Assembly: GCA_004194705.1 (NCBI GenBank)
Contig: SADC01000096.1
Coordinates: 1 to 64,000 of the forward strand
Length of the DNA: 64,000 nt
Reading direction: 5' to 3'
Source: Ditylenchus dipsaci
Lineage: Eukaryota > Nematoda > Chromadorea > Rhabditida > Anguinidae
Shown here piece after piece: positions 10,801 through 21,493 of this stretch (the stretch's first letter is position 1; each line of letters opens with the position of its first letter). The position numbers were made by a program, and so were the translations under genes. Below the pieces are notes generated by a model. That model ran no database searches. It was not told the DNA's origin and was given only the letters and a program-made list of their open reading frames with translations.

Positions 10801-13800
10801 ATATCTAGCTGGATGTGCTTCGTAAGCAACCACCTCATTTTGCAGACCAACTGGAGGGATGGATACAAATCGTGACCGGCATTGGGAAATCGGCCCGTTG
10901 GTATTTGTTGTGGCAACACGTGCTTGGGCTGCAGCAGTTGGAAAGTGAAGCTGCACGATCAATTCTACAGAGTGGCGTATCTATTTTTTATAAACTTATT
11001 TTACATTTAAACATTTAAGACAAACCTCATCCATATGAATTGCCGGAGCATGTCGACAAAGATCATCCATCTGATTTCAAATGAAGGGATCCAAGTAGGC
11101 GGCACAGACATATTAAATCGACCCGGACCGGCATCAACATTGGACCAATCACCAATTTTACGCTTGAAACACTCAAGTGCTGCTCTTGCCATTGCCAGGT
11201 GCGCTGGTGGTGCTCGCGAACGAGAATGGTCATACAAATGACGATAAATGTTGGCCAAGTTGTCGAGGATCTTGTTGGAAGTCGGATATCTTATCTCCTA
11301 CAAATTAATTCAATTTTTAACTTGCATAAGGAATTCATTTTGAATAACTCACCTGCATCTCTATCACCATTTCGTCAATTTGTTTCAAAAGTTGAACGTA
11401 AGATTCAAGATTTGATTTTCGAGGCACTGAACAACCATATTACCAGTTGCTTGCGTCACTCTGTTGTTGATGGCGTTAAGAAGCAGTGGACCGTTTGTGA
11501 GAAGAGCATCGACCATTTTGTATTTACCAAGCCAGCGTGTTGCACCTGGTGGCTTTAGAGCCGGCCCAGCTTCATTTAGAATGACTGCATTCTGCTTCAG
11601 CCTCGAACCAGCCTTTCAACTGTGTGAAGCAAATTATCTACGTCTTTGCAGTGTGCTTGATCGGCATCAGTCAGGGTAGTGTGCTTGTAGAGAAATGTTG
11701 TTCGCTTTGCCATTGTACTTCCAACATGGCACGAGCAGGGAAGAGCAGGCATGAGCAGGGACATTAACGTTCAAACAATAGCATAAAGTGTTAAAAACAA
11801 CTGCTATAATTTTTTGAGTGCCATGCTCTATCTTAATAATCAATAAAAACTACTCGAAAATTTATCATATGCATGCGTGGAACATGAATAAATGTGTGGA
11901 AATTCATATGACCTCGTAAAATGACCAAAAAATAACGAAAAATTTGGCGGGAATTCGAATTTTGTATGGTTTTGTCTGGTTTTGTATGGAAATAAGGACC
12001 CAGACAAAATTGTATGGAATTCAAATTCCATACAATTTGTCTGGGTCTTGATTTCCAGACAATTTTGTATGGATTTTGCACCTTGGAGCAAATCAACCAT
12101 GCTGAACATGAATCCAGTGTCAGAATTTAGGTTATGTACAGCATCGTGAAAGAATAAGTTTTTCCAATTCCTATCGTAAAATGGCTGTTTTCTCAGTTGG
12201 TACCTATGGTACTCACCAAAACCATTTATTGCATCGTGAAGGGAGGTAATAGGCTTTCATTGAGCATAAAATTTAGCTCGGTCCAGAAAAGTGAATTTTC
12301 AGCGTATTGTTAATGGTATACATGCAATGATCCGAAATACCCAAAATCCTCTATCGGACACCAAAGGTTCACTCTTACGAAAAATACTCTTAATAAACTA
12401 TTGAAAACCAAAAACCAAGTTTTTAATTTTCCGGATTTGGTCACTTCTTGAAGAAAATTATTATTTCAAAAGGCCAAATCTCAACACTTAGGTTTTTAAC
12501 AATTATTCTGTCGAATGGGTTTCGCAGTGATGTATTTTTGCGATTTTTCGCTCCATCTCTTGCCCCGGGCTCTGGCTCCGAGCGAGAGCCATATAGTTAT
12601 ACGTATATATTCGTTATATATAACGGATAATTATACGCATGTAAAATATAAATACCGTATTTTCTCTAATAATACCTCATTCTCTAATAATCCTGTACTA
12701 GAGTTATGCACACTAGAGTTATGCCAGATTTATGCACATCACTGCCTGGGAGCAGTGCTCGGAAGTCACAATAGGTAAAACATCCCGCTTTTAGTATTTA
12801 AGGGCCTTTTTGTCCTGTTGAAATCCAATGCAGCTATGAATCCTTTTAAAAGTGGACAAAAGGGCACTTTTAAGTGACCTCAGAGCTCAATTTTCCGTAG
12901 ACCAAAACTTCAAAATTACGCCTTTTCTGAGCTTCTGAGGTGACTCTGGGTCCATATGTTACTTTTTGAAACATTACAAAAATGATTAGGAGACGGTATA
13001 TGCAAGAAGATTTAATTTTACCGCAATTTTTTTTAAGTTTAAAAAATAAAAGCATGCCTAGTGAAGAAGCATAAGCAACAAGCATCTGAAACCCGAGCTT
13101 TTTAGCATCTTCTTCGGATACCTCACTGTTCTCAATTGAAAATTCATTTTCTGTAGTAAGAAGCAAAAAATAAATTCATTGATAAAAACTAAATTTTCAC
13201 CTATTTTGTACCAATCTTTATCTATGTACTTGTGCTCTAAAATTGAAATATTGGGTTGAGTCATAATTATCAAGAAATTATTAAAAATGGCTTTGTATAA
13301 ACATATTTCGATCATTTTCGATACATACACCAATTGATAGCCCTTTTCTTAACCTTTTTAATTAGCTATAATTTGTCATTAATCATAAAAAATAAAGGGT
13401 ATAAAGCGCTGAACTCTAAATTAAACTTTCGACCAGTCGAAAAGATAAAAATGCTTGTATGAAGCCCTCTCCGTAAACCCATCATTTTTGCACCTGATTT
13501 CTTGTTCACCTTCATCGAGTTAGAGTCCGGATTTTCGTAATAATTTTCTTCTTTTAGTCAAAGAGGCAAATTTTTAGAACTTTTTCGAAGTGATAACACT
13601 ATTAGGCAGTCCCAATATTCTAGTTTCTAATGACGTATCATTTACCATAACATGCTTGCAAAATACCGTACAAAAAATTGAAAGTGTGAAAGAGATAAGG
13701 AAAAAAAATGATTTTCTGATTTCTTTAATACTTTCAATCTTTTGTACGGTACGGTCATTGAACTTCTGTACGGATTTTTCAGCTTGGTTTCCAACAAAAC

Positions 13801-16800
13801 AAGGCCTAGAATTTAATTTTGGGTTTATTTGTGTAAGAAACCAAGTTGAATAATCCATAGGTTAATCATTTTTTCTGTGTCTAATTTACTTTTTTTGTGG
13901 CAAATTTACTCTTTTTGTGGCAAATTTACTTTTTTTGTGGCAAATTTACTTTTTTGTAGCAAATTTATTTTTTTCTGTAGCAAATTTACTCTTTTTTTGT
14001 AGCAAATCCGATTTTCGTCTGTAGCACATATACTTGGGCTAGTGTGCTTATTTATTCATCCTTAATTCTCAAAACTTGTATTCTGAGTCTATGAAAGACT
14101 TGGACTTCATGAAAGACAGGTGGATTAATTGCTGGTAAAGCTGCTGGGCTCTAGGTCTAATCTAGCACACACACCTGGCACACTCTCGGCTGCTTTATTA
14201 CTCAACATCCTCTGATGGATCAGTTATGAAATTCTTAAATTCAAGCTTACCGGATTTACCATCAATACAATGCATGATGATGATTCTTTAAACCTTAGCC
14301 ACATTTTGCTTTACAATTACGCTTTTGGATCTTAACGGGCTTTCTCTTATGAAGAAAAGAGTGTTGGCCAAAATAGCCGGGTACAAGTGGGATCTTTTGC
14401 CAACTTCCTAGGATCTTTCATGAATTTGCAATTTTCGGATGCTGGACCAAACCGAAATTCACAGTTCACTTTGCTCGAAAATCGGTTTTCAGTCTAAAAA
14501 GACTAAAAACGTATGCGGATCAAACGTATCAACAGATATATATATATATATATGTTTCTGAAATTTTTAGAAATAAATAAGCACACTAGCTCAAGTATAT
14601 GTGCTACAGACGAAAATAGGATTTGCCACAAAAAAAACATTTTTGCTACAAAAAAGGAAATTTGCCACAGAAAAAATGATTGACCTAATCCGTGCAGAAG
14701 TTTTTTCTTGTTTTGTGAAAAAATTTCCTAATCATTGAACTTCTTTACGTATTGTAAGGAGGGAGATTTGCGAAGGCAAATCTCCGTACCGTCGATTTGT
14801 CCTGAGAGGAGTGACCGTCTAGCAGAAATTAAAGGAGGCAAATACTGTTTGAAATCGTAAAGCGATTTCAAACAAGATTTGTCTTCTACCGAAAGAATGC
14901 TGACCCGTCGGCGAAAATCTTAGTTTCCTCGTTCTTAAGCTGAACCAAAAAGCGCTCAAATGAATTCGTCAATTCAATGTGCTATGGGTAAGGAAGCTAT
15001 GCCGAAGCAAATGGTGCGTAGGCCAATTTTGGAAATCCGAGACGGGCTCGAGATCATTCTGGGGGATGCAAACCTGCAAGGGGCTGAGGAAATGGCCAGT
15101 GCCCAGTGGAATGCGCTTTTGGAAAGGATCAAGGGAATGGCTGACTCGATGAAGATGGAACACGACGATGAACACGGTAAGCAGGTTAGTGCCCTTTCCT
15201 CATTTACCGAAGCAGAGAAGTTGGCTGGTAGTGCCCGAGGCATGGAAGGGTTCGTCAACCCGGAAGTGCCGTTGGGTCGTGTGGGAAGTACCGAAAATTG
15301 TTTGTGTGGTGTAGGTATGGACCGTCTACAGAGTGGGGTGTATGGTGACCGTCTAGCAGGTGTGAATGGGACCGAAACGTTGGGCGTGAAGGGGTGTGTT
15401 GACCGAAAGGGATTGAAGTGCGAAAGGACCGAAGCTAGCAACCCGTCGATGGAAGTGCAAGCCGAAGTGGACCAGAAGCAAGCAGAAGACTCCATAGCCA
15501 AACTGCAGCTCCGTGGTATCGCCGAAGCCAAAGCTCCTTCTGTGGTGGTCAAGTCAGCTCCGCTCCTTGTCATCTGTGACTCGCCTGCCAATCTCTGTGG
15601 CCCAGCAGCACGCTCCCAATCAAACTGCGCAACGGTGGCTAGAAGCAATGAGAAAGAACCCTCGTCTCGTCTTGGAAGTGGCCGCCGACCCGTCTCTCTC
15701 GCTGCAGCAGCTCTACCGAAACAGTCAAGTGGAGATGACCGTCTGAAGCGAAGTTGGTTCGAAGCTACCCTCTACATGGATGAAGCCGATCACTGCCTGC
15801 GCCGTGGACTCAAAGAAGTGAATGGAGCCAGAAAGCAGCTGAATCGTCTAGGATCTATTGTAATGTCCTCACCGCTTGTTTTGTCTTCTGGTAGTCTTGT
15901 TGGTAGTTGTGAGAATAAAATGGGTGTGGTCACTCCTCTTGTCCCGGTGCCAGTGAAGACGATGCAAGATAAATCAATGTTTTTTACTGTATTTTACAGC
16001 TTGGTTTTTAACAAAACAAGGCTTAGAATTTCATTTTAGGTACAGTTTTGTTAGAAACCAAGTTGAAAAATTCGTACGTGAATCTAACGATAAAGAAAAA
16101 ATTTTGAATTGGCGGGGACAACCGTTGTCAGAGACGGAAATGGCCCTTTAAACCCCTAAATTTTTAACCATCAATGTAAAATGATAGCTCATCAATAAAA
16201 CCAAGGAAAGGGCTTTCGAATACTGTATAACGTTTCAGAAAATAATTGAAACATGTTTATAAAAAAACCATTTTTAAAAAAGCCTCGACGTTTATGACTT
16301 AACCCAATATATTGATTCATATTTACATCATGAAAAATTATTTTCTTGAGCATTAAATTTTATAACTGAACTTCTGAAAAAATAGGTTAGGCAATACTTA
16401 CTTTGTCTCAAATCTTCCTCTAAATTTTGCCATTTTTCTTTATACTTCATGATAACTTCTCTTGCTTCTTCGTCCGACTTAGCTAAATTTAAGAATACGT
16501 TTAAGTCAAATTCAATATAAAATTGAACGCCAATTAGACACTGCCCAAAAAGTTCTTTTTCTAGCTGAGTCAGAACCTTTTTCACCCTTTGGTCATGCTG
16601 GTCCCAAAAATCGCAAGAATTCCGATTTTGCATATCCCTTTTTAAAAATCTGAACAATTTTAATTTATACTGACGTTATCCTATGAAGCTATTCTTAAAT
16701 AGGGCTAGGGTTACTTAATCACCAGTAAAATCGACTTTCGTTTCCGCCTAAATTCCGACATTTTTTTGATTCGTCTCATAAAGATCCTTTACCGGCTGTC

Positions 16801-19636
16801 TAACTAGCTCCTGGACACCGACACCGGCACCCAAAAATTGTCAAATTTTGCCTGGCAACCGATCAACTATTGGTTGTGATGATTCAAAAAGAGTATACTC
16901 TCCCTATAATTTACACGCTACATAATGTACTCTCAAGTTACGACCCTGCACGATTTCGGCTTTATTGCTTTTCTAACAAGGCGATATCATATGACCGGTC
17001 ATATGACCGGTCATTTTCGGTCATATTTGGTCATTTCCCGAATTTCACTTTATCATAAACTTTTATTCATATAACATAACATTTCCCTCAAATTCGTTCA
17101 TAAACACATCAAAATCATCATTTTCTTCATTGCTTTCTACATTTTCTGGAGTTACAACTGGATTTTCATCTCTGACCGGCTTGTTTGACGTCACTTGGGA
17201 GGCTGTGTCGACGTCATCCTGAAACAGACCATAAGATTTTGTGACTCAAACCATTCAAATCGTGCTTAAATTTGCTTGAGACGAGACATCCGCGATCGGA
17301 AACAATAAAAACACCAACAAAACACAGTCGAAAAAAATTGCAGAAGCAGAAAAATAAAAATATTCTTTTCAGGAAAAATAGGAATAAATGACCAATTCTT
17401 CTATGAGAGGTCATTTTGTCGGTCATTTTCCGGTCATATGACGTCATATGACCGGTCATATGACCAGTCATATGACCGTTCCCCAACCCTATCCGTAACC
17501 CTAAGTATTTGTCCTGAGGTAGCGGATAATCTAGAGTAGACTCTAGTCTCCAATTTTTATTAACAGCCTAAGGCTAATCTTTTTTTCGAAAAAGAGTTAT
17601 TTGTTTAATTTGTTGAAATTTGGCCACGATTGTCATCGCTTTATCAATATGACTTTTGTGTGTCTACATTCACAAGTAAAAGTTATTCTGTTTTAAGCAC
17701 TAAAATATTTACTATTTTTCAAGTTGCTATTTTTTTCAATTATTTTGAAACGTGAGAAATGAATCCCTTTTTGTGTGTTTTTGAACAAAACCAAAATATG
17801 ACCAACCGGCATAATTCGATTAAACAAAATTTTGTATAACTTTGCAGAAATCAGTGAGAAACCTTTTAGCACACTCTTTTGGTTTTTCTTGTCCCTGATC
17901 ATATTTTCACGGCCAAAAAAATCGGCGCCGGGCGACGACACCGGCTCCAGTCCACCGGAAAATCGTCGCCGGATGCCGGCGCCAGCGCCGACTTCAAAAA
18001 ATCCAGCGCTAGCGCCCTGATTTTACTAAAAATTTTTGGGCGCCAAGCCGGCGCCATTGCTAGCGGCGGCAATAAAAAAATGACGTCTTTTTTTTTTAAA
18101 TCTTGTAAAATTCTCTTAAAAAACGTCTAAATTCCTTAAAAAATGAAAAAAATAATATAATTTGTGTTTTGAGCAAAATACTGATTATTTTTGCAGGATG
18201 TATACTTACTGCAAAAAATAATTTTTTACAAAATGGGCGCCGTCGCTGACCTTAAGAACTTTTGGGCGACGGGCGCCGGCTCCAGCTCCTGCGCCAGGCG
18301 CCCTTTTCAGGCTATAAATTTGTGCGGCGCCGAAAAGCGTGATACCGCTGATTGCGGGCGTTGCGCCGTGCAACTATGCCCCTGACTATTTTTAGCTAAT
18401 TAGTTATATTGGCCATATTTTCAAATTTTTTTATATTAAAAGCTGTTTGTCTAACTAAAAAGTCACCCACAAGGTAAATCACTGATAATTTACCGGTGAC
18501 TTTCTGCGGTGATAAAAATTAAATCACTTACGAATTTTACTAATTCCATTTTCTAATAACTTTAATTTGAAGTTGATAGCGTTTATCGTGTTGTTTAACT
18601 TTTGTCTTCAAATATATATCCTTAAAAATTTAATTTGAATGGATATTTATTAGTGTAAAACATACTATGATAGTATTCAGTTTCATGCTGAGCAACAAAA
18701 CTGACGCAAAATATAGTTAATGGAATTTTCAACAATTTAGATTGATAAATTTCATTATTTTTTAATACTTCCTTCTCAACAAATGTATGTAAAAGATCGC
18801 CCTTGAACTCGAAAGACTGAAAGGCTGAAATCAGCAGCTGCTTGTGCGTATTTATTTTTCCTAGATACTTTTTATCAAAAGTGTTTTCTAAAAAATGTAA
18901 AGTTTTTCAGTTTATATCTAAAAAGTACGGCCGGAGTATATCATAGCAAGTCCATGAAAAAAGGTTTTCACTACTATTTTGTGTGTTTAGTGCCTGGAAC
19001 GTGTAAAAACATGTTTTAGGTGGGAGACGGCAATTTTTTTAAAAAAAAATTCGACTTAATTTTGACTTTTTGCCTGGGGACCAAGACGATCGGGAGTGCA
19101 GGCTAGCTGGATACTCTATTTTTTATTTTTCTCTTTATTTTTTCTAATTGGAGCTAGGCAAAAGAAGTCTCTGTATGCATTTTTGATCGATAGAATCATG
19201 TCTAAGGTAAGTGATTGTGCACATCTCAAACTGGGGCGCAGGGGCTTGGTTGCTTGGGGTTGAGATGCGCACACACACACATACACATTGAATAACCTTG
19301 GGCCCAAGGCAAAAGTCAAAATTTAATCGAAAAATTTTTTTTTAAAGTGCCGTCCCACACCTAAAAAACAATCACCCTGAAACACACGAAAAGTGGTTAA
19401 AACCAATTTTTTCGAGGACTTGCTATATATATAAAGTTTTGGCCAAAATACCTAAACTACCTAAAGTGGAAACGTAAATAGCAAGCATCTGAAAACCGAG
19501 GCTTTTGGCAGTCTTGGACGGTACGCTACTGTAGTCGACCGAAAAGTCATCATCTAAATAATTAAAAACTTTTGTAAAAAGAGACAAATCCATTTCTTAC
19601 CTATTTCATACCAATTTTTACACTGTACTAAGCATT
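5606..19636 (-). CDS. Modular gene of repeated five-exon units (unknown family)
   Basis: I do not recognise this family. The minus strand carries the same exon series three times in the same order: e1 (36 nt), e2 (93), ea (about 220), eb (about 90), ec (about 140-160). Homologous short words recur at each exon. Nearly all exon ends that can be read are phase 1, so modules can be joined without a frame change. Modules 2 and 3 are separated by an intron of only 92 bp (7897-7988), too short for a 3' UTR plus promoter. That argues for one transcript encoding a repetitive protein of at least 600 residues. The predicted protein is helical and poor in Cys. No signal peptide or start codon was located. 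The 5' end probably lies above 19.7 kb and the 3' end below 5.6 kb. Several exons are one or two bases short, mostly in A or T runs. Confidence 0.65.
5757..6030. repeat. Inverted pair of tRNA-derived (SINE-like) repeats
   Basis: Two tRNA-like units face each other. The minus-strand unit (about 6025-5942) has an A-box-like tgacgcagtgcgtaag and a B box ggttcgatccc. The plus-strand unit (about 5757-5827) has gttcgatcccac. The two are complementary over tgggatcgaac and gcatgc. I see no intact cloverleaf, so I call tRNA-derived repeats and not tRNA genes. Confidence 0.55.
6340..7020. repeat. Two adjoining palindromes
   Basis: 6340-6600 folds on itself (cataccagcgcgttacac against gtgtaacgcgctggtatg). 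6590-7020 is a second palindrome (aggattataccaagtttt against aaaacttggtataatcct) centred near 6800. Both lie in the eb/ec intron of module 3. The ORFs at 6352-6540 and 6590-6778 are palindrome shadows. Confidence 0.55.
7989..13236 (-). CDS. Modular gene, module 2
   Basis: Exons in transcript order: e1 13236-13201, e2 13150-13058, ea 9206-8992, eb 8938-8837, ec ending at 7989 (start near 8130, uncertain). e1 ends DKDWYKI. e2 ends LGFQMLVAYASSLG. ea contains LLFTALDCY and SKLFKIPVIRFCVSYIA. eb contains VDKIIDAINLKINLLELG. ec contains AKTDKEAASILKTYKNKR. e1 and e2 have exactly the lengths of their module 1 counterparts. The e2 donor reads gcatgc, so this appears to be a GC-AG intron; module 3 has gtatgt at the same place. 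The e2/ea intron is 3.85 kb because it contains the hAT element at 10191-12085. ea is 215 nt, one base short. Confidence 0.65.
10191..12085 (-). mobile_element. hAT-superfamily DNA transposon
   Basis: The ends are caaggtgcaaaatc and its complement, inside inverted repeats of about 250 bp. The element is flanked by a perfect 8-bp duplication gagcaaat (10183-10190 and 12086-12093), the size known for hAT transposons. It is 1895 bp long and carries a degraded transposase on the minus strand. It sits in an intron of the modular gene. The exact duplication suggests a fairly recent insertion, or mobilisation in trans of a shortened copy. Confidence 0.85.
10528..11713 (-). pseudogene. hAT transposase, 3' half, degraded
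   Basis: Read in pieces, the minus strand gives the central hAT signature PPGATRWLGKYKMV, then AAYLDPF. The C-terminal dimerisation region follows (TRMCLGVMGSNTSSETEF, then RNRLDPMAIATMIHLRQ), with NPLEFWRDN just before it. These match the known order of hAT transposases. The frame is interrupted near 11610, 11400 and 11080, and possible introns with gtgagt occur. No BED zinc finger or N-terminal catalytic Asp region is present, so the protein is both truncated and frameshifted. It cannot encode an active enzyme as it stands. Confidence 0.75.
13768..13857. repeat. Small palindromic repeat, copy 2
   Basis: Same family as 97-189: it begins gtacggatttttcagc and closes with aaaccaagttgaa. Together with the copy at 15988-16076 it brackets the tandem-repeat palindrome and the 359-codon ORF. 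The two could therefore act as ends of a composite unit. Confidence 0.6.
13858..14700. repeat. Foldback-like element with tandem arrays in its arms
   Basis: The left arm is a tandem array of about 20 bp (tttttgtggcaaatttac units, 13870-14010). The right arm carries the complementary units (aaatttgccacaaaaa, 14620-14680). Inner arms also match: ggctagtgtgcttatttatt near 14037 against aataagcacactagc near 14577. A short TA microsatellite lies near 14534. Confidence 0.6.
14960..16039 (+). CDS. 359-codon ORF of unknown function in a repeat context
   Basis: I do not recognise this protein. It is the longest open frame in the window and is clearly richer in G and C than its surroundings. The first part is hydrophilic and probably helical (ILGDANLQGAEEMASAQW); the middle is rich in Ala, Ser and Gly. 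I see no zinc knuckle, protease, polymerase or transposase motif. The last 20 or so codons read into the small palindromic repeat at 15988, so the true end may be earlier. Upstream, 14756-14900 has short hairpins (gatttgcgaaggcaaatc; tttgaaatcgtaaagcgatttcaaa region), and gaccgtct recurs in and before the ORF. A retroelement gag-like ORF or a captured host fragment are both possible. Confidence 0.4.
   Translation: MNSSIQCAMGKEAMPKQMVRRPILEIRDGLEIILGDANLQGAEEMASAQWNALLERIKGMADSMKMEHDDEHGKQVSALSSFTEAEKLAGSARGMEGFVNPEVPLGRVGSTENCLCGVGMDRLQSGVYGDRLAGVNGTETLGVKGCVDRKGLKCERTEASNPSMEVQAEVDQKQAEDSIAKLQLRGIAEAKAPSVVVKSAPLLVICDSPANLCGPAARSQSNCATVARSNEKEPSSRLGSGRRPVSLAAAALPKQSSGDDRLKRSWFEATLYMDEADHCLRRGLKEVNGARKQLNRLGSIVMSSPLVLSSGSLVGSCENKMGVVTPLVPVPVKTMQDKSMFFTVFYSLVFNKTRLRISF
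15988..16076. repeat. Small palindromic repeat, copy 3
   Basis: Same family as 97-189 and 13768-13857. It opens with tttacagcttggttt and ends aaccaagttgaaaaattcgt. Confidence 0.6.
16402..19636 (-). CDS. Modular gene, module 1
   Basis: Exons in transcript order: e1 19636-19601, e2 19553-19461, ea 18887-18666, eb 18620-18532, ec 16560-16402. e1 ends with a Trp-Tyr pair (NWYEI). e2 ends LGFQMLAIYVSTLG. ea contains KQLLISAFQSF and SKLLKIPLTIFCVSFVA. eb ends FKLKLLENGISKIR. ec contains AKSDEEAREVIMKYKEKW. The e1/e2 and ea/eb introns are 47 and 45 bp; eb and ec end at good gtaagt donors. eb is 89 nt, one short of a codon multiple, in an A run. The eb/ec intron is about 2 kb and holds a foldback repeat and GC-rich palindromes. 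Upstream, a segment at about 20100-20160 ending in gtaagt could be an earlier exon but could not be aligned. Confidence 0.65.
16982..17480. repeat. Foldback-like element, ggtcatatgaccggtcat arms
   Basis: Both ends are short tandem arrays of a self-complementary word (catatgaccggtcatatgac), at 16988-17035 and 17405-17480, around about 370 bp of unique AT-rich sequence. No target duplication was readable because the word is itself palindromic. Confidence 0.55.
17920..18380. repeat. GC-rich palindromic patches (ggcgcc words)
   Basis: Two GC-rich patches (17920-18070 and 18235-18375) are full of ggcgcc, gccggcgcc and cgtcgcc words in opposite orientation, in otherwise AT-rich sequence. They look like the arms of one palindromic element in the module 1 eb/ec intron. 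Confidence 0.5.
19000..19420. repeat. Palindromic repeat of the gcgcaggggcttgg family
   Basis: Contains the core gggcgcaggggcttgg and the side words tctaaggtaagtg, gatgcgcacaca and ttggagctaggcaaaagaag. Related copies occur at 20590-20880, 40200-40860, 48420-48760 and 61520-61790. The outer arms carry tgactttttgcctggggacc words. Confidence 0.6.
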
Positions 19637-20309
19637 CTGAAATAAAAACATTTCAGCTGGCGGTAAATAATTTATTGGACAAATTTTTGGTTTATTTTTA
19701 TAAATTAAGCAATGAAAATTTCATGTTAATTCGTTTTGTAGTCCTCTTTATTATCTTTCTAATAGCATACAGTCAAGCCCCCACTTCAAATTCGTCTCCG
19801 CCTACGGTCGCGTACTTTTATAACTCCAACTTTCAAATACTATGCCAAATGTAGATAAAAATCGCAAGGATTCCGATTCTGCAGATCGTTTCTGTAAACA
19901 TCATTTTGACGACAATATCCGCGGGTACTCGATTTTAAGAGTTTGATTTTAAGATTTAATAATATTGGTCGAGATTTAATAATAATTTTTAAACAACAAC
20001 GATATTTTAATATATAAATTATTAACTTTTTTTTCAAATTCAACAAATTTGCTTTAAGAACATTCAAAAGTAAAAAAGTGTTCACCAAAATGATAAAAAA
20101 TCAAACTTACAGACTTTCCGCCACAAAGAAAATTTTTATTGCCAACCTTTTTTTCTCATTTTTCTATCCTAATCATAATTCTGCTCTTTTTCTAGAAATT
20201 TTGCGGTCTTTTTTTTGAAAAATGTTAAAATTTTTCAGAAAAATTTCAACAATCCTAGTATTTGGCAAGACGTGAAAGCCCTTTTTTAAAAAAAACTGAT
20301 AATAAATAT

Positions 20310-21170
20310 GGCTTGAGTTCAGAATCCCCCCCCCCACGGGGACTGATCAGGTGGAGGAGATAACTTCATATTCGTGTTTCTCGACCCCGATTTCATGAGA
20401 AAGCCGCGCGTTTTTTTAGTTCTGAGAAAAAAATTTTTTTTCGAACCACAGGGGGGGTATCATGGTTTTTTAGTCAAAATTTGAAAAATTTAAATTGGCG
20501 CCTTTTGAATTTAAAAGGGATTAAGGGCTGTATAGGGAGGGGAAGGGAATAAAAGGGCCACTAATCATAGAGGGCCACTAACAAGAAGATGTTGAACATA
20601 GTTTTTGAATACTGGGGCCTACCGCATAAATAAACTCTGGTATGCATGCTTTTTCATGCATCCAGAGTCACTTTCGAGTGATTGTGTCTAAGGTATGTGG
20701 GTGTGCGCATCTCAACTCCAAGCCCCCAAGCCCCTGCGCCCCGAAGGGGCGCAGGGGGCTTGAGAGTTAGAGATGCGCCACACTTACCTTAGACATGATT
20801 CCGAGAAGTACTCTTGACCATAAAATGCATACAGAGTCTGTTTTTGCCACGGCCAGTTGAAAAACATGGTGAGGCAGTCGAAGAATACATATATTTACTT
20901 TTATATTGTTCTGCCTTAAAAGTGCCCCCTTTTATTCCTTCCCCTCCCAATACAGCCCTTTATCCCTTTAAAATTCAAAAGGCGCCAATTTAAATTTTTC
21001 AAATTTTGACTAAAAACCATGATACCCCCCTGTGGTTCGAAAAAATTTTTTTTCTCATAACCAAAAAAACGCGCGGCTTTCTCATGAAATCGGGGTCGAG
21101 AAACACGAATATGAAGTTATCTCCTCGCCTGATCAGTCCCGTGGGGGGGGATTCGTCACTGCAACCATAA
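20310..21170. repeat. Nested palindrome
   Basis: The outer arms 20320-20560 and 20920-21165 are complementary (ggagataacttcatattcgt against acgaatatgaagttatctcc). The inner part (20590-20880) is a gcgcaggggcttgg-family element, so one element was inserted in the middle of another. The ORF at 21032-21232 is an arm shadow. Confidence 0.65.
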
Positions 21171-21493
21171 ATATAATAAAATGTTGTTTTAAATCAACTC
21201 CTATCATGCAAAATTTTATTAGAAGCGATTAGATCATAGTTAAAGGCGTTTTATTGTAATTTTTTATTTTTATCAATTTAAAAGAATGCTTACCAAAACA
21301 AAGCAGTTGAAAAATCAATAGTTTTGATAAAAAAAATAAATTACAGCTGCGGTGTTTAATGATGACATAATATATACTAAGAACAAAAGAGGGTAAAATA
21401 AAAATTTTAAAATACTCTGTACGTATCTCTATTCAATAAAAAGTGCAAGATACAGGGTGAATAATTTTTTCAACGAGTATCAAAAAGTTAGTA

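Larger units (their letters stand above)
9540..12360. repeat. Older palindromic element split by the hAT insertion
   Basis: Sequence left of the hAT element (ctggaccgagctaaatttta near 9933; acaatacgctgaa near 9608) is repeated in reverse complement to its right (taaaatttagctcggtccag near 12270; ttcagcgtattgt near 12300). So the hAT inserted into one arm of an older foldback element. A related fragment lies at about 36241-36345. Confidence 0.6.

Noticed and set aside
13870..14010. CRISPR-like array of 20-bp repeats
   Set aside because: The repeats are contiguous without spacers, the genome is eukaryotic, and the array is one arm of a palindrome.
14974..15648. 224-codon minus-strand ORF
   Set aside because: It is antisense to the 359-codon ORF, in GC-richer sequence where opposite frames stay open.
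16561..16657. N-terminal part of the 109-codon minus-strand ORF
   Set aside because: It is the dispersed word atcgcaagaattccgattttg read as protein; exon ec starts at 16560.
20320..21170. Runs of C or G (20329, 21143) as G-quadruplex or telomere-like repeats
   Set aside because: They are single homopolymer runs in opposite arms of one palindrome, probably of unreliable length.
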